The notes beneath the pieces were generated by a model that ran no database searches, had not been told where the DNA came from, and saw only the letters and a program-made list of their open reading frames with translations. 64,000 nt of DNA, taken from contig JABDKG010000042.1 in the NCBI GenBank assembly GCA_013002305.1, positions 1 through 64,000 of the forward strand. Reading direction: 5' to 3'. This document shows positions 7,860 through 15,998 of this stretch, piece by piece; position 1 is the stretch's first letter; each line of letters begins with the position of its first letter. A program made the translations under genes and the position numbers. This DNA is from Hellea sp. GTDB lineage: Bacteria; Pseudomonadota; Alphaproteobacteria; Caulobacterales; Maricaulaceae.

Positions 7860-9633
7860 TCTCATCTTTAAAAATCCTGAAGTTCTGGCGGATATGTTCT
7901 TCTCTAACCCGGGTTTCATTATCATATTTGCCGGATTTTTGTGTGCGTTCTTGCCGCGCAACGAAGCGCGTAAGTTTTTGGTAGGCGCAGCGCCGATAGC
8001 GGCAGCCTTTCTAGTATGGCGCGCTGCAGGCGACATGGACGGCGCGCGGCGCGCGATAGAAGCGGGCGGAAACGAATTTGTTCTGATGCGGATCGACAGG
8101 CTGTCGATGATTTGGGGTTATGTCTTCTGTCTGGCCGGGGTCCTAAATGCAATCTACGCTCTGCATGAAAAGTGCCGGATTACGGACAGTTCTGCCCTGA
8201 TATATATGGGCGCCGCGGTTGCCGGAGTATTTGCCGGCGACTTCCTGACCTTATTTATTTTCTGGGAACTGGCAGCGCTTTCATCAGTATTTCTGGTGTG
8301 GAAGGGCGGCGAGAACGCGTTCCCGGCAGGTGTTCGATATTTAGCGATACATATCTTATCCGGCGTACTTTTACTCGCCGGCGCCGTAATTTATGCGCGC
8401 TCTAAAGAATGGGATTTTACGTTTGGCGAAGCCGGAGAATATGGCTTCTTAAGCCTGCAGGATCCGGGCGCGGTTCTTTTGATGATTGCCATGGGGATTA
8501 AATGCGGATTTCCGTTTCTGCATAACTGGATCCAAGATGCCTATCCTAAGGCTTCTGTCACCGGCACCGTCATATTATCCGCTTTCACGACCAAACTTGC
8601 GCTTTACGCGCTGGCCCGGACTTTTGCGGGCGAAGACATCCTTATTTATATCGGCGCGATCATGACCTGTTTTCCGGTTTTCTTTGCCGTGATTGAAAAC
8701 GATCTTCGCCGCGTCCTGTCTTATTCACTGAATAACCAGCTGGGTTTTATGGTCTGCGGAATAGGCCTGGGTACAGAGCTTGCGATGAACGGCGTCGCGG
8801 CTCACTTGGCTGCTGATGTGATCTTTAAAGGCCTCCTATTTATGTCCATGGGCGCAGTGCTGATGCGCGTCGGAACCGCTAAAGCCTCAGAGCTCGGCGG
8901 CCTTTTCCGCTCCATGCCCTATACAACCATATTCTGCCTGATTGGGGCAGGATCGATCGCAGCCTTCCCGCTGCTATCCGCATTTGTCACCAAATCCATG
9001 ATCATAGCGTCCGCCATGAACCAGCATGAATATATTGTGATGGGCATGCTGTTATTTGCGTCCGCAGGTGTGATGGAGCATTCTGGAATTAAAGTTCCAT
9101 ATTTCGCGTTCTTCTCTCATGATAGCGGAAAGCGCGTCAAAGAAGCGCCGTGGAATATGCTCGTCGCGATGGGCCTTGCGTCGCTCTTATGCGTGTTCTT
9201 TGCCTTTCCTTGGGGCGGCTATCAATTCCTATATAGCCTCTTACCATTCCCGGAAAATTATTACGCGCCATACACGGGTAACCATGTTGTGACCCAGCTT
9301 CAGCTCTTATTTGCGGCAATGCTGGCCTTTGCGTTCCTCAAACGGATGAAAGTCTACCCAGATGAGAGACGCGCTGAAATTCTTGACTTTGACTGGACTT
9401 ATCGACGGTTAGGCAAGGGGATTGCGGTTTGGATCGATGCTATGTGGACCCGACTGTCCGCCAATTTGGCAATTATTCGAAAAGACTTTTTTGCAAAGGC
9501 AGGGCAGCGACTTTATCATATGTTCAGTCCGGCCGGCACGTTTAGTGTCGGCGCGCCGAGTGGCCTACCGACGCTCTTAACGGGCGGAATGCTGGTACTG
9601 GTCTTAATCGTGGTTTATTTGGCGAGGTTATGA
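7852..9633 (+). CDS. Third NuoL/M-type antiporter subunit with a C-terminal extension
   Basis: 593 residues. The core (about 1-480) is a 14-helix proton-antiporter domain with Glu in FIFWELAALSSVFLVW and Lys in GIKCGFPFLHNWIQDAYP. After it comes a soluble segment starting ILDFDWTYRRLGKG and a final transmembrane helix (about 572-590), reminiscent of the lateral-helix extension of NuoL. Such a subunit is not part of the classical seven-gene Mrp set. It overlaps the mucR start by 4 bases. It likely adds an extra translocation channel to the complex. Confidence 0.85.
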   Translation: MIDLIFKNPEVLADMFFSNPGFIIIFAGFLCAFLPRNEARKFLVGAAPIAAAFLVWRAAGDMDGARRAIEAGGNEFVLMRIDRLSMIWGYVFCLAGVLNAIYALHEKCRITDSSALIYMGAAVAGVFAGDFLTLFIFWELAALSSVFLVWKGGENAFPAGVRYLAIHILSGVLLLAGAVIYARSKEWDFTFGEAGEYGFLSLQDPGAVLLMIAMGIKCGFPFLHNWIQDAYPKASVTGTVILSAFTTKLALYALARTFAGEDILIYIGAIMTCFPVFFAVIENDLRRVLSYSLNNQLGFMVCGIGLGTELAMNGVAAHLAADVIFKGLLFMSMGAVLMRVGTAKASELGGLFRSMPYTTIFCLIGAGSIAAFPLLSAFVTKSMIIASAMNQHEYIVMGMLLFASAGVMEHSGIKVPYFAFFSHDSGKRVKEAPWNMLVAMGLASLLCVFFAFPWGGYQFLYSLLPFPENYYAPYTGNHVVTQLQLLFAAMLAFAFLKRMKVYPDERRAEILDFDWTYRRLGKGIAVWIDAMWTRLSANLAIIRKDFFAKAGQRLYHMFSPAGTFSVGAPSGLPTLLTGGMLVLVLIVVYLARL

Positions 9634-10025
9634 CCGAGCTGGACCGGACAGATATACTATATATCGCGGCAGACATTGTGACGGCCTATGTCGGACGCAA
9701 CGATATTCCCGCCAAAGACATTCCGCAGCTCCTGAATAGCGTCTTTGATTCCGTTCAGGCGCTAGCCAACCCCGATATAGAAACCGGCGAGGACCGGGTG
9801 CCGGCGGTCGCGGTTGAGGACTCCGTGACAGATGAGGTCATCTATTCTCTTGAAGATGGTCAGCCCTATAAGTCTCTAAAACGGCATTTGCGCTCCAAAT
9901 ATAATATGACGCCCGAAGATTATAGGGCGCGTTGGGGTTTGTCGCCGGACTATCCAATGGTGTCGCCTGCCTATGCCAGAGAGCGCTCGCGGCTCGCCAA
10001 AAAATCCGGTCTGGGTAAAAGCTAG
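9630..10025 (+). CDS. MucR/Ros-family transcriptional regulator with degenerate zinc site
   Basis: 131 residues with the MucR core YKSLKRHL, MTPEDYRARWGL and DYPMVSPAYARERS. MucR proteins bind AT-rich promoter DNA and often oligomerise through the N-terminus. In zinc-binding members the ligands are C-x2-(C/D)-x9-H-x3-H. Here the first Cys is Ser73, the second position is Asp76, His86 is kept and the last His is Lys90, so zinc binding looks unlikely. The rest of the fold is intact, and some rhizobial Ros/MucR homologues are known to work without zinc. It is the last gene of the antiporter operon, with a 4-base overlap. Confidence 0.85.
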   Translation: MTELDRTDILYIAADIVTAYVGRNDIPAKDIPQLLNSVFDSVQALANPDIETGEDRVPAVAVEDSVTDEVIYSLEDGQPYKSLKRHLRSKYNMTPEDYRARWGLSPDYPMVSPAYARERSRLAKKSGLGKS

Positions 10026-10080
10026 GCCGATATAGACCCCTCCCGCCTTAATTGAATCGGAACCGTGACAAAAAACAGGG

Positions 10081-10096
10081 TTAATAAGCCGTTAAC
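10081..10096. promoter_or_regulatory. Consensus CtrA box before the PAS_5 gene
   Basis: TTAA-TAAGCCG-TTAAC matches TTAA-N7-TTAAC exactly and lies 88 bases before the PAS_5 start codon. Two further TTAA elements follow at about 10104 and 10114. The cluster suggests control by the cell-cycle regulator CtrA, which fits the alphaproteobacterial setting. Confidence 0.5.
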
Positions 10097-10183
10097 CCTT
10101 GATTTAACCTTTCTTAATGCTTGAAGCCGCCGCGCAAATCATCCCATCCAAACTATATCGAGGGGATATAAGAGGGTTAAAAA

Positions 10184-10702
10184 ATGCTGGTGGGGAATGC
10201 ACTCAGACATCAAATGATACTGCCTGAGCAACAGGCACTATATGATTATTGGCGCGGCAAATGTCAGGCCGGAAAATTGCCGACACGACAGGATATTGAT
10301 CCTTCTGACATTTGCGCCCATCTGCCGATGGTCTCGCTGATAGAGGTTAAAAAAACCACCCATAAAACGCGCTTTCAGTGCCGTTTGGCCGGGACCGGAT
10401 TTTGGGATCTTTATGAAGAAGAAATACAAGGCCGTTATATTGACGAGCTGCCGCTTGTCTCCGATCGCCGAACCTATTGGCACCGCGTGCTTTCACAAGT
10501 TGCCAATAATCGCCGGCCTACGGCAGGCGTCACGAAACCCGGAACTAAGTTAGGTTCACATCTTGCTCAGTTCTGGATCAGATTGCCGCTATCGACCAAT
10601 GGACGCGATGTTGATCTAATTCTGGGTTATGACCATCTCGCAAAAATGCCGAACACAGAAGCCGCTAAAAAGCAGCTCGTGCCAATGCGCGTTACGGCTT
10701 AA
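10184..10702 (+). CDS. PAS_5-type single-domain PAS protein
   Basis: 172 residues, soluble, beginning after a good AGAGGG ribosome binding site (7-base spacing). The pattern L-x-x-Y-W-x-x-K ... G-x-L-P-x-R-x-D-I-D-P ... F-x-C-R-L-A-G-T-G is that of the alphaproteobacterial PAS_5 domain (PF07310-like), which stands alone without an output domain. The role is unknown; such proteins may sense a ligand or bind a signalling partner. The gene has a CtrA box upstream and ends convergently with sufE, sharing 4 bases that hold both stop codons (TTAA). Confidence 0.75.
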   Translation: MLVGNALRHQMILPEQQALYDYWRGKCQAGKLPTRQDIDPSDICAHLPMVSLIEVKKTTHKTRFQCRLAGTGFWDLYEEEIQGRYIDELPLVSDRRTYWHRVLSQVANNRRPTAGVTKPGTKLGSHLAQFWIRLPLSTNGRDVDLILGYDHLAKMPNTEAAKKQLVPMRVTA

Positions 10703-11118
10703 ACCCGGCTTAAGGCCTCGGCTTTAATTCGGCTGATCATGGCTTTGAGCCCGTTGGATCGTTGTGGTGATAGATGCTCCGAAAGACCCAGCTGTTTTAA
10801 AACTGGCGCCGCGTCCATATCCACTATGGTCTGCGGGGATCGACCGGAATAAATCTCGAATACGATTGCAACCAGTCCTTTGACAATATGGGCGTCGCTA
10901 TCGCCTTTGAACGTCAGAATATCGCAGTTCGGATCATAATGGGTTTGCAGCCAGACCTGACTAACGCAGCCTTTGACTTTGTTGGCATCGACTTTGAAGG
11001 CGTCGGGTAGGGGTTCCATTTGCTTGCCCATATCAATCACATGCATATAGCGATCTTCCCAATCGGTCAGAAATTCAAAATCCTCTATCAAGGTCTGAAC
11101 ATTTTCAGGCAGCTGCAT
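10699..11118 (-). CDS. sufE: SufE-family sulfur acceptor protein
   Basis: 139 residues with the SufE fold. The loop VKGCVSQVWL carries the cysteine that accepts persulfide sulfur from a SufS-type cysteine desulfurase and hands it to Fe-S cluster scaffolds. Length and the segments WEDRYMHVIDMGKQM and AHIVKGLVAIV match the family. It is alone here; no suf operon gene is in the window. Its 3' end overlaps the PAS_5 gene by 4 bases on the opposite strand. Confidence 0.9.
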   Translation of the reverse strand: MQLPENVQTLIEDFEFLTDWEDRYMHVIDMGKQMEPLPDAFKVDANKVKGCVSQVWLQTHYDPNCDILTFKGDSDAHIVKGLVAIVFEIYSGRSPQTIVDMDAAPVLKQLGLSEHLSPQRSNGLKAMISRIKAEALSRV

Positions 11119-11268
11119 TTATAATCCTTTTGCCTGCTCCACATAGAGAGTGGGAAGGGAGGCTTCAAGAGCTGTATTTAATTTCTCCTCAGGCGGGAAT
11201 TGACTGGAACTCAATCGCAAAAAACAGTCAGATACGGGTGTGAGTCTATTTGACTGAAGGATTTGGCG

Positions 11269-12906
11269 ATGTTGGCCCTGAATAATCATAGAGGTATCTG
11301 GATCACCAGTATCATCTGGTTGATTTGTATTGCGGCGGCATTGCTGGCAGCCGTGCTGAAAAGTACAGATATTACGGAGCTTTGGCCGATTGCGGGGATT
11401 GCGACCATCCCCGCGCTAATGAGCCTGTTAATGACCCCGTTTTTAAAACGCGAATGGGCGCAGATATTGGTAATTTTTGCCTGGATTGCGCTGGCGATCC
11501 TGGCGAGCCTCGCAATCAGTTTTGTCCCGATGGCAGTGCTTTTCATGTGCGCGCCGGCCATCGCCGCTTTATTTGAGAAGGAAAAGGTCATTGAAACCAT
11601 GGTCTTGGCCGCGCTGGCGGCGTCGGGACTATTTTACTACGGAAAATTTGGCGGCGGGCCAGACCTATCACTCGCCAGTGAGGTGCAAATTAATTGGGGC
11701 GTGACAACAGCAATTGCCGCCACGATAGGTCTATTAATCGCCGCTCTTTACGGGGTAGCGGCCTCTAAATCCGAACTTATTTTGGGCGAAGACTTCGAAG
11801 CTGAACCGCAAACCAAAGTTGAATTTGCCCATGATGATGACGTTTTAGACGCGGTTCCGGGGGGACTTTTAAGGGTCGATTCAGAAGATAATATTATTAT
11901 GCAGACGCAGGCGGTAGCGGCGCAGCTTAACCTGTCAACCAGCGAAGTCGCCCCTACCATATCTGATCTCTTTAGCGATGCGGATCAGGAAAGTGACCTT
12001 AGAAATCTGCTCGAAAGAGCGCGGGCGATTGGCCGGGAGGTAACGCGCAAATTTCACCTGACTTACGGCGAAGGGGATAGCCGCACAGCTGAGATTACGG
12101 CCGCGCCGATCGAGGGCGGTGATGTTCTTCTACATGTTTACGACTCGACGGCCCATGAAGCGCGTTTGAAATCGATCCATTCTGCCTATGCTTCGGCGCA
12201 GAAAGATGCCGATAGCAAATCCTTGTTCTTTGCCGGGGTGAGCCATGAGCTTCGGACTCCGCTTAATGCCATTATAGGATTTTCCGATATGATGCGCTCG
12301 CGCCTATTTGGACCGTTGCCGGGAAAATATGCCGAATATGCCGAGCTGATCCATGATAGCGGCCAGCACATGCTGGATCTGATCGGCGACGTTCTTGACA
12401 TGTCCAAAGTCGAGGCGGGTAAATATGAGCTGGCCTATAATAGTTTTGACGCCTCTGATGTTATTCGCAGCTCGGTCAAAATGTTGCGCCCGGCCGCCGA
12501 TAGCGCAGAAGTGCAAATGGATGTTGAAATTCACGGCGAGGAAGGCGAGCTATTGGTAGATGCCGATCGCAAAGCGCTTCGCCAAATCATTCTCAACCTT
12601 TTGTCCAATGCGATCAAATTTACGCCCAAAGGCGGACGGGTGGTCATCAAAGGCGAAGTTGATGATCGCGATCTCAGTTTGACGGTCGAGGATAACGGCG
12701 CTGGAATGACGCCGGAAGAACTCGAATCTATTGGCAAACCCTATATGCAAACAGAGACCGGTATGACGAGCGAAGTGCGCGGCAGTGGTCTGGGCTTGAC
12801 GCTCGTCAAGTCGCTAGCGGCACTCCATGGCGGACGGATGGATCTCACAAGTGAAAAATGGATCGGGACGACCGCAACTATCACTATTCCGCGTCAACGC
12901 AGCTAG
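11269..12906 (+). CDS. DivJ-like membrane sensor histidine kinase
   Basis: 545 residues from the ATG at 11269. The GAAGG 8 bases upstream favours this over a TTG 6 bases earlier. Residues about 8-165 hold five or six hydrophobic helices. A PAS-like linker follows, then HisKA with SHELRTPLNAIIGFSDMM (phospho-acceptor His326) and HATPase_c with DNGAGM and GSGLGLTLVKSL. The stretch LFGPLPGKYAEYAELIHDSG and DVLDMSKVEAG is very like DivJ/PleC-type kinases, which set DivK/PleD phosphorylation and polarity in the Caulobacter cell cycle. No response regulator is adjacent. DivJ is the best guess; related PdhS kinases are the alternative. Confidence 0.85.
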   Translation: MLALNNHRGIWITSIIWLICIAAALLAAVLKSTDITELWPIAGIATIPALMSLLMTPFLKREWAQILVIFAWIALAILASLAISFVPMAVLFMCAPAIAALFEKEKVIETMVLAALAASGLFYYGKFGGGPDLSLASEVQINWGVTTAIAATIGLLIAALYGVAASKSELILGEDFEAEPQTKVEFAHDDDVLDAVPGGLLRVDSEDNIIMQTQAVAAQLNLSTSEVAPTISDLFSDADQESDLRNLLERARAIGREVTRKFHLTYGEGDSRTAEITAAPIEGGDVLLHVYDSTAHEARLKSIHSAYASAQKDADSKSLFFAGVSHELRTPLNAIIGFSDMMRSRLFGPLPGKYAEYAELIHDSGQHMLDLIGDVLDMSKVEAGKYELAYNSFDASDVIRSSVKMLRPAADSAEVQMDVEIHGEEGELLVDADRKALRQIILNLLSNAIKFTPKGGRVVIKGEVDDRDLSLTVEDNGAGMTPEELESIGKPYMQTETGMTSEVRGSGLGLTLVKSLAALHGGRMDLTSEKWIGTTATITIPRQRS

Positions 12907-12921
12907 GCTTGAAGCAGCCTA
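12904..12921. terminator. Short hairpin between convergent genes
   Basis: TAGGCT-TGAAGC-AGCCTA forms a 6-bp stem with a 6-base loop and contains the stop codons of both the kinase gene and the BcsB-like gene. There is no clear T-tract on either strand, so termination is only plausible. Confidence 0.3.
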
Positions 12922-15525
12922 ATCTCTTCTGAGTTTTGGCCGGGCTAGTCCGATTAAGATCAATAGCAACACCATCACCAATGCGATAATCACAAAATTG
13001 GCTCTGCGGTTTGGATTGTCCTGGGCAAAGGGCCCGCCAACATATTGATCCATAACATTGCTAAGCCAATTGGTTGACCCTGTATAAGCAGAAGACACTG
13101 CGCCAATAAGGCTGCGCTTCTGCGCCGTTTGAATAGTCGAAGGGCCTTGGCTGCCGCGTAGGCCATAACTGCGTAGCGTTGCGCCCGGTTCATATTGCTT
13201 GGCCCTATAACCGTCAAAGCCGTTATCCAGCTTCGGCGCGGGTTTTAAGCGCGAAAGGGTGGCTTGAGAAGCTGCTGCAACTTTTGTCGGCTGACCTGCA
13301 TTGATAGGCTCGATATCAACTATCTGTGCAGCGCCCTGCATATCGTTTGTTGCCTCTTTTTTAAACAAAGAGCGCGCCTTGCCTGTCGTTTGTTTCCAGA
13401 CGTTTTCGTAAACATTGGCCGTGCGTTTGCCGGAGATTTTTAGACGATCGCCAACGGGCGCGAGGTCAACGCTTGGTGAGCCGAGATTTGGTAATGTAAG
13501 TCCGGGCTTGTCTGTTTCTTCGGCTATCTGATCCGCATCATCAACGCGATTGTCGGTATTATAATTAAACGCCGTTTTTGACATAGCAACGCCGTTTTTA
13601 TCCCACCTTGCCAGACTACCCTCTAGCTGATTCCAGTTCTTACGTTTCACGAGCGTGTCGACAGCCCGTGTAAAGCTTCGACCACGTGCGCTGGTGATAT
13701 AACCGGTCATCATAGTTTCATTGCCCTGTGGCGGGTAGAGAGCTGCAATCCCGCCGCGAACCGGCTCTCCTGCGCGCACAGACATCAAAAATGTGCCATA
13801 ACCGTCTAGGCTGGCAACTTGAACTGTTTTAGGCGGGGCAATCCGGCCTTCAATCGCTGCAGTCAGATCCTTTGGAGCGCTTTTGCCGGTCTGAGGCCCG
13901 ATAAATAAAATTTGTTTATTCGGCGTTGCCGGTAGATCGCTTGCGAAGACAAATTCGGCATTGATCCATCCCGAACCATATGCTTCGCCGAGCTTGGCGA
14001 ACGCGCGCAGGGCCGCGGCCCGGTCCTTTAGATTATCTGTCGCAAACACAATGATTGTGCCCTGTCCGTCGTCGTTTGCGAAAGGAAATCCGGACGCAGC
14101 AAAGCGGGTCAGATCGCCTTGAAATCCGCTTCTATCGTCTTTGATGTTTAGGTAAGATTTAGCTTCGATTGCAAATCCCGGAAGATCAGTTCGAGCTGAG
14201 CAATTTGACCCTCTGTCATTGGGCGATAGAACCGGCATCACAGTGAGCAAATTGTCAGTGCCCTTTAGCATACCGCGCGGAAGATCAAATTTGGCCAAAT
14301 TACGTTTGCGCTTGAGCTCTACTGTGCCCAGATCATTGCCATTAAGGGCGACACTGACGGTTGAGTCTTTGGAAACATAGGGCCCTTTTTGAAAATGAAA
14401 TTTCGCCGTACCTTCTGCAGCTAATGGATTGTCGACATCAAAGCTGATTGTTTGTGCATTATTTCCCCAGCCGCGATCAAAGCGCATATTTCCAAGCTTG
14501 TAGATTGGCGTTTTTCCGTGGACCGGTTGATTATTGACATAGAAGGATGGCTGCCAGGAAAATTCACCGCTATGGGCAAAGCTTCGCCTTGAAGGCGGCA
14601 TTTCACTTGTGGCGAACGCTGTGACGATCTTTTCAAGTTGGTCGTGATTATCGGCGGTTAGCACCATTCGAATGGGCGCATTTTGCGTAATGCCAATAAC
14701 CGGGCCGTCGGAACGAGAAATTGCCGTGCCCTTTAAGATAGAGGCCAGCTCTGCGCGCGTGCCAACATGAATTTCCATGTCACGCGGGCCAGATCCGAGA
14801 TTAAACCGCGGAAGAGACGGGATATTCAGCGCAATCCCCTGGGCTGTCAGTGCTTCATATCGTAACTTTTTTGGACCATGGGTCTTCAACGTCACGGTTT
14901 TGGGCGCCGTTAAGGGCGATGCCAATATTTGCTTAAGATCGCGAAGGTAATAGGGCCGCGACGGTGTCGACGCTTCCAAAACGATCAGACTTTCAGATAA
15001 GTCGAGTGAGAAGGCTCCATCCGATGGCATAACGCACCGATGTAGGTCGCCATAACTGACGGAAATTACATTACGGTGAGATTTGACGTAGGATGTATCT
15101 AGTGACAGGCGGGCTTCAAAACTACTGCCTCTCGGAAAAACCGCGACCGGATCCGCCTGATTAAATCGAATATAGATCGGCTCATCTCGGTTGGTTGGTC
15201 CTTCTGCGTGGACCTTCAAAAAGACCTCAATCTCCTCAACCCAGTCACTGGTCGGGATTTCAAAGGGAATGTCAAAAGCCGGATTCCGCCAGTCAAGTGT
15301 GGGTTCATCAATGTGCGATAGAGCATCAAGCTCGACCTTATAGGTTTCATCTTTTCGAAGTTTATGGCGCGAAAATTGGGAATCCGCGGCGATTGCCGGC
15401 GATGAAAATAAGACTAACCACATCGCGACAGACAAAATTGCAAAGAGACATGGCCTTGATTTTAGCACCCGGCACACTAAATTTGCATTGTTTTGGGACA
15501 TCCCAATGTCAGATAGGCTTAACAT
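12919..15525 (-). CDS. BcsB-like periplasmic polysaccharide-synthesis protein, without a synthase partner
   Basis: 868 residues. An N-terminal signal sequence ends near SSPAIA (about residue 46) and a single C-terminal helix (about 842-862) is followed by the basic end RPKLRRD. This is the topology of BcsB, which anchors in the inner membrane beside the BcsA synthase and guides cellulose in the periplasm. The repeated carbohydrate-binding and flavodoxin-like segments (for example IRMVLTADNHDQLEKIVTAF) fit that family. No bcsA, bcsC or PilZ protein is nearby. A start at Met9 (15501) is also possible, since the AAAGGG lies too close to 15525. It may serve cellulose or a holdfast-like polymer. 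Confidence 0.7.
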   Translation of the reverse strand: MLSLSDIGMSQNNANLVCRVLKSRPCLFAILSVAMWLVLFSSPAIAADSQFSRHKLRKDETYKVELDALSHIDEPTLDWRNPAFDIPFEIPTSDWVEEIEVFLKVHAEGPTNRDEPIYIRFNQADPVAVFPRGSSFEARLSLDTSYVKSHRNVISVSYGDLHRCVMPSDGAFSLDLSESLIVLEASTPSRPYYLRDLKQILASPLTAPKTVTLKTHGPKKLRYEALTAQGIALNIPSLPRFNLGSGPRDMEIHVGTRAELASILKGTAISRSDGPVIGITQNAPIRMVLTADNHDQLEKIVTAFATSEMPPSRRSFAHSGEFSWQPSFYVNNQPVHGKTPIYKLGNMRFDRGWGNNAQTISFDVDNPLAAEGTAKFHFQKGPYVSKDSTVSVALNGNDLGTVELKRKRNLAKFDLPRGMLKGTDNLLTVMPVLSPNDRGSNCSARTDLPGFAIEAKSYLNIKDDRSGFQGDLTRFAASGFPFANDDGQGTIIVFATDNLKDRAAALRAFAKLGEAYGSGWINAEFVFASDLPATPNKQILFIGPQTGKSAPKDLTAAIEGRIAPPKTVQVASLDGYGTFLMSVRAGEPVRGGIAALYPPQGNETMMTGYITSARGRSFTRAVDTLVKRKNWNQLEGSLARWDKNGVAMSKTAFNYNTDNRVDDADQIAEETDKPGLTLPNLGSPSVDLAPVGDRLKISGKRTANVYENVWKQTTGKARSLFKKEATNDMQGAAQIVDIEPINAGQPTKVAAASQATLSRLKPAPKLDNGFDGYRAKQYEPGATLRSYGLRGSQGPSTIQTAQKRSLIGAVSSAYTGSTNWLSNVMDQYVGGPFAQDNPNRRANFVIIALVMVLLLILIGLARPKLRRD

Positions 15526-15608
15526 GCCCTTTAAAGAGCAATTTAAGTGCCATGTAGACCTTATAAGGGGAATTTCACCCCAAAGGCGAAAAGGAGCGGC
15601 TAACTCGC

Positions 15609-15938
15609 GTGTTTAGCTCATTAAAGACATCATTTTGGGCGCCGGCGCTGATCCGGCGGGCCGAAACGGGCGGCGCTTATGCGTCCGTGACCCACCGAGG
15701 CGATCCGGACGCCGGGGCCGCGCTGATAAAAGTCCGAACGCTCGACGAAAAAGCTGTTCTATATCGATCCATGCGCAATATGGCCGGACGACGGGTATGG
15801 CATCCCAAAGGGCCGCTCGAGGAGTCCGAGATCGATCAGGATATTCGAAAATCTTTGTCCAATGACCCTGACCTTTGGATTATTGAAATTGAAGACCGGC
15901 AAGGGCGCCATTTCCTGACTGAGGACGTCGATGAATAG
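15609..15938 (+). CDS. DUF1491 family protein
   Basis: 109 residues from a GTG start, preceded by AAGGAG at a rather long spacing of about 12 bases. The pattern W-A-x-A-L-I-R-R-A-E-x-G-G-A-Y and the acidic C-terminus with R-H-F-L are typical of the small alphaproteobacterial DUF1491 family, whose function is unknown. It is soluble, with no signal peptide. It is divergent from the BcsB-like gene and lies 60 bases before prfC, and may share a transcript with it. Confidence 0.75.
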   Translation: MFSSLKTSFWAPALIRRAETGGAYASVTHRGDPDAGAALIKVRTLDEKAVLYRSMRNMAGRRVWHPKGPLEESEIDQDIRKSLSNDPDLWIIEIEDRQGRHFLTEDVDE

Positions 15939-15998
15939 GTCTTGCGGGACCCGCCCATCCTTTCTATGAGAACAGCCGCAATTTAACGAAAGTCCTTC

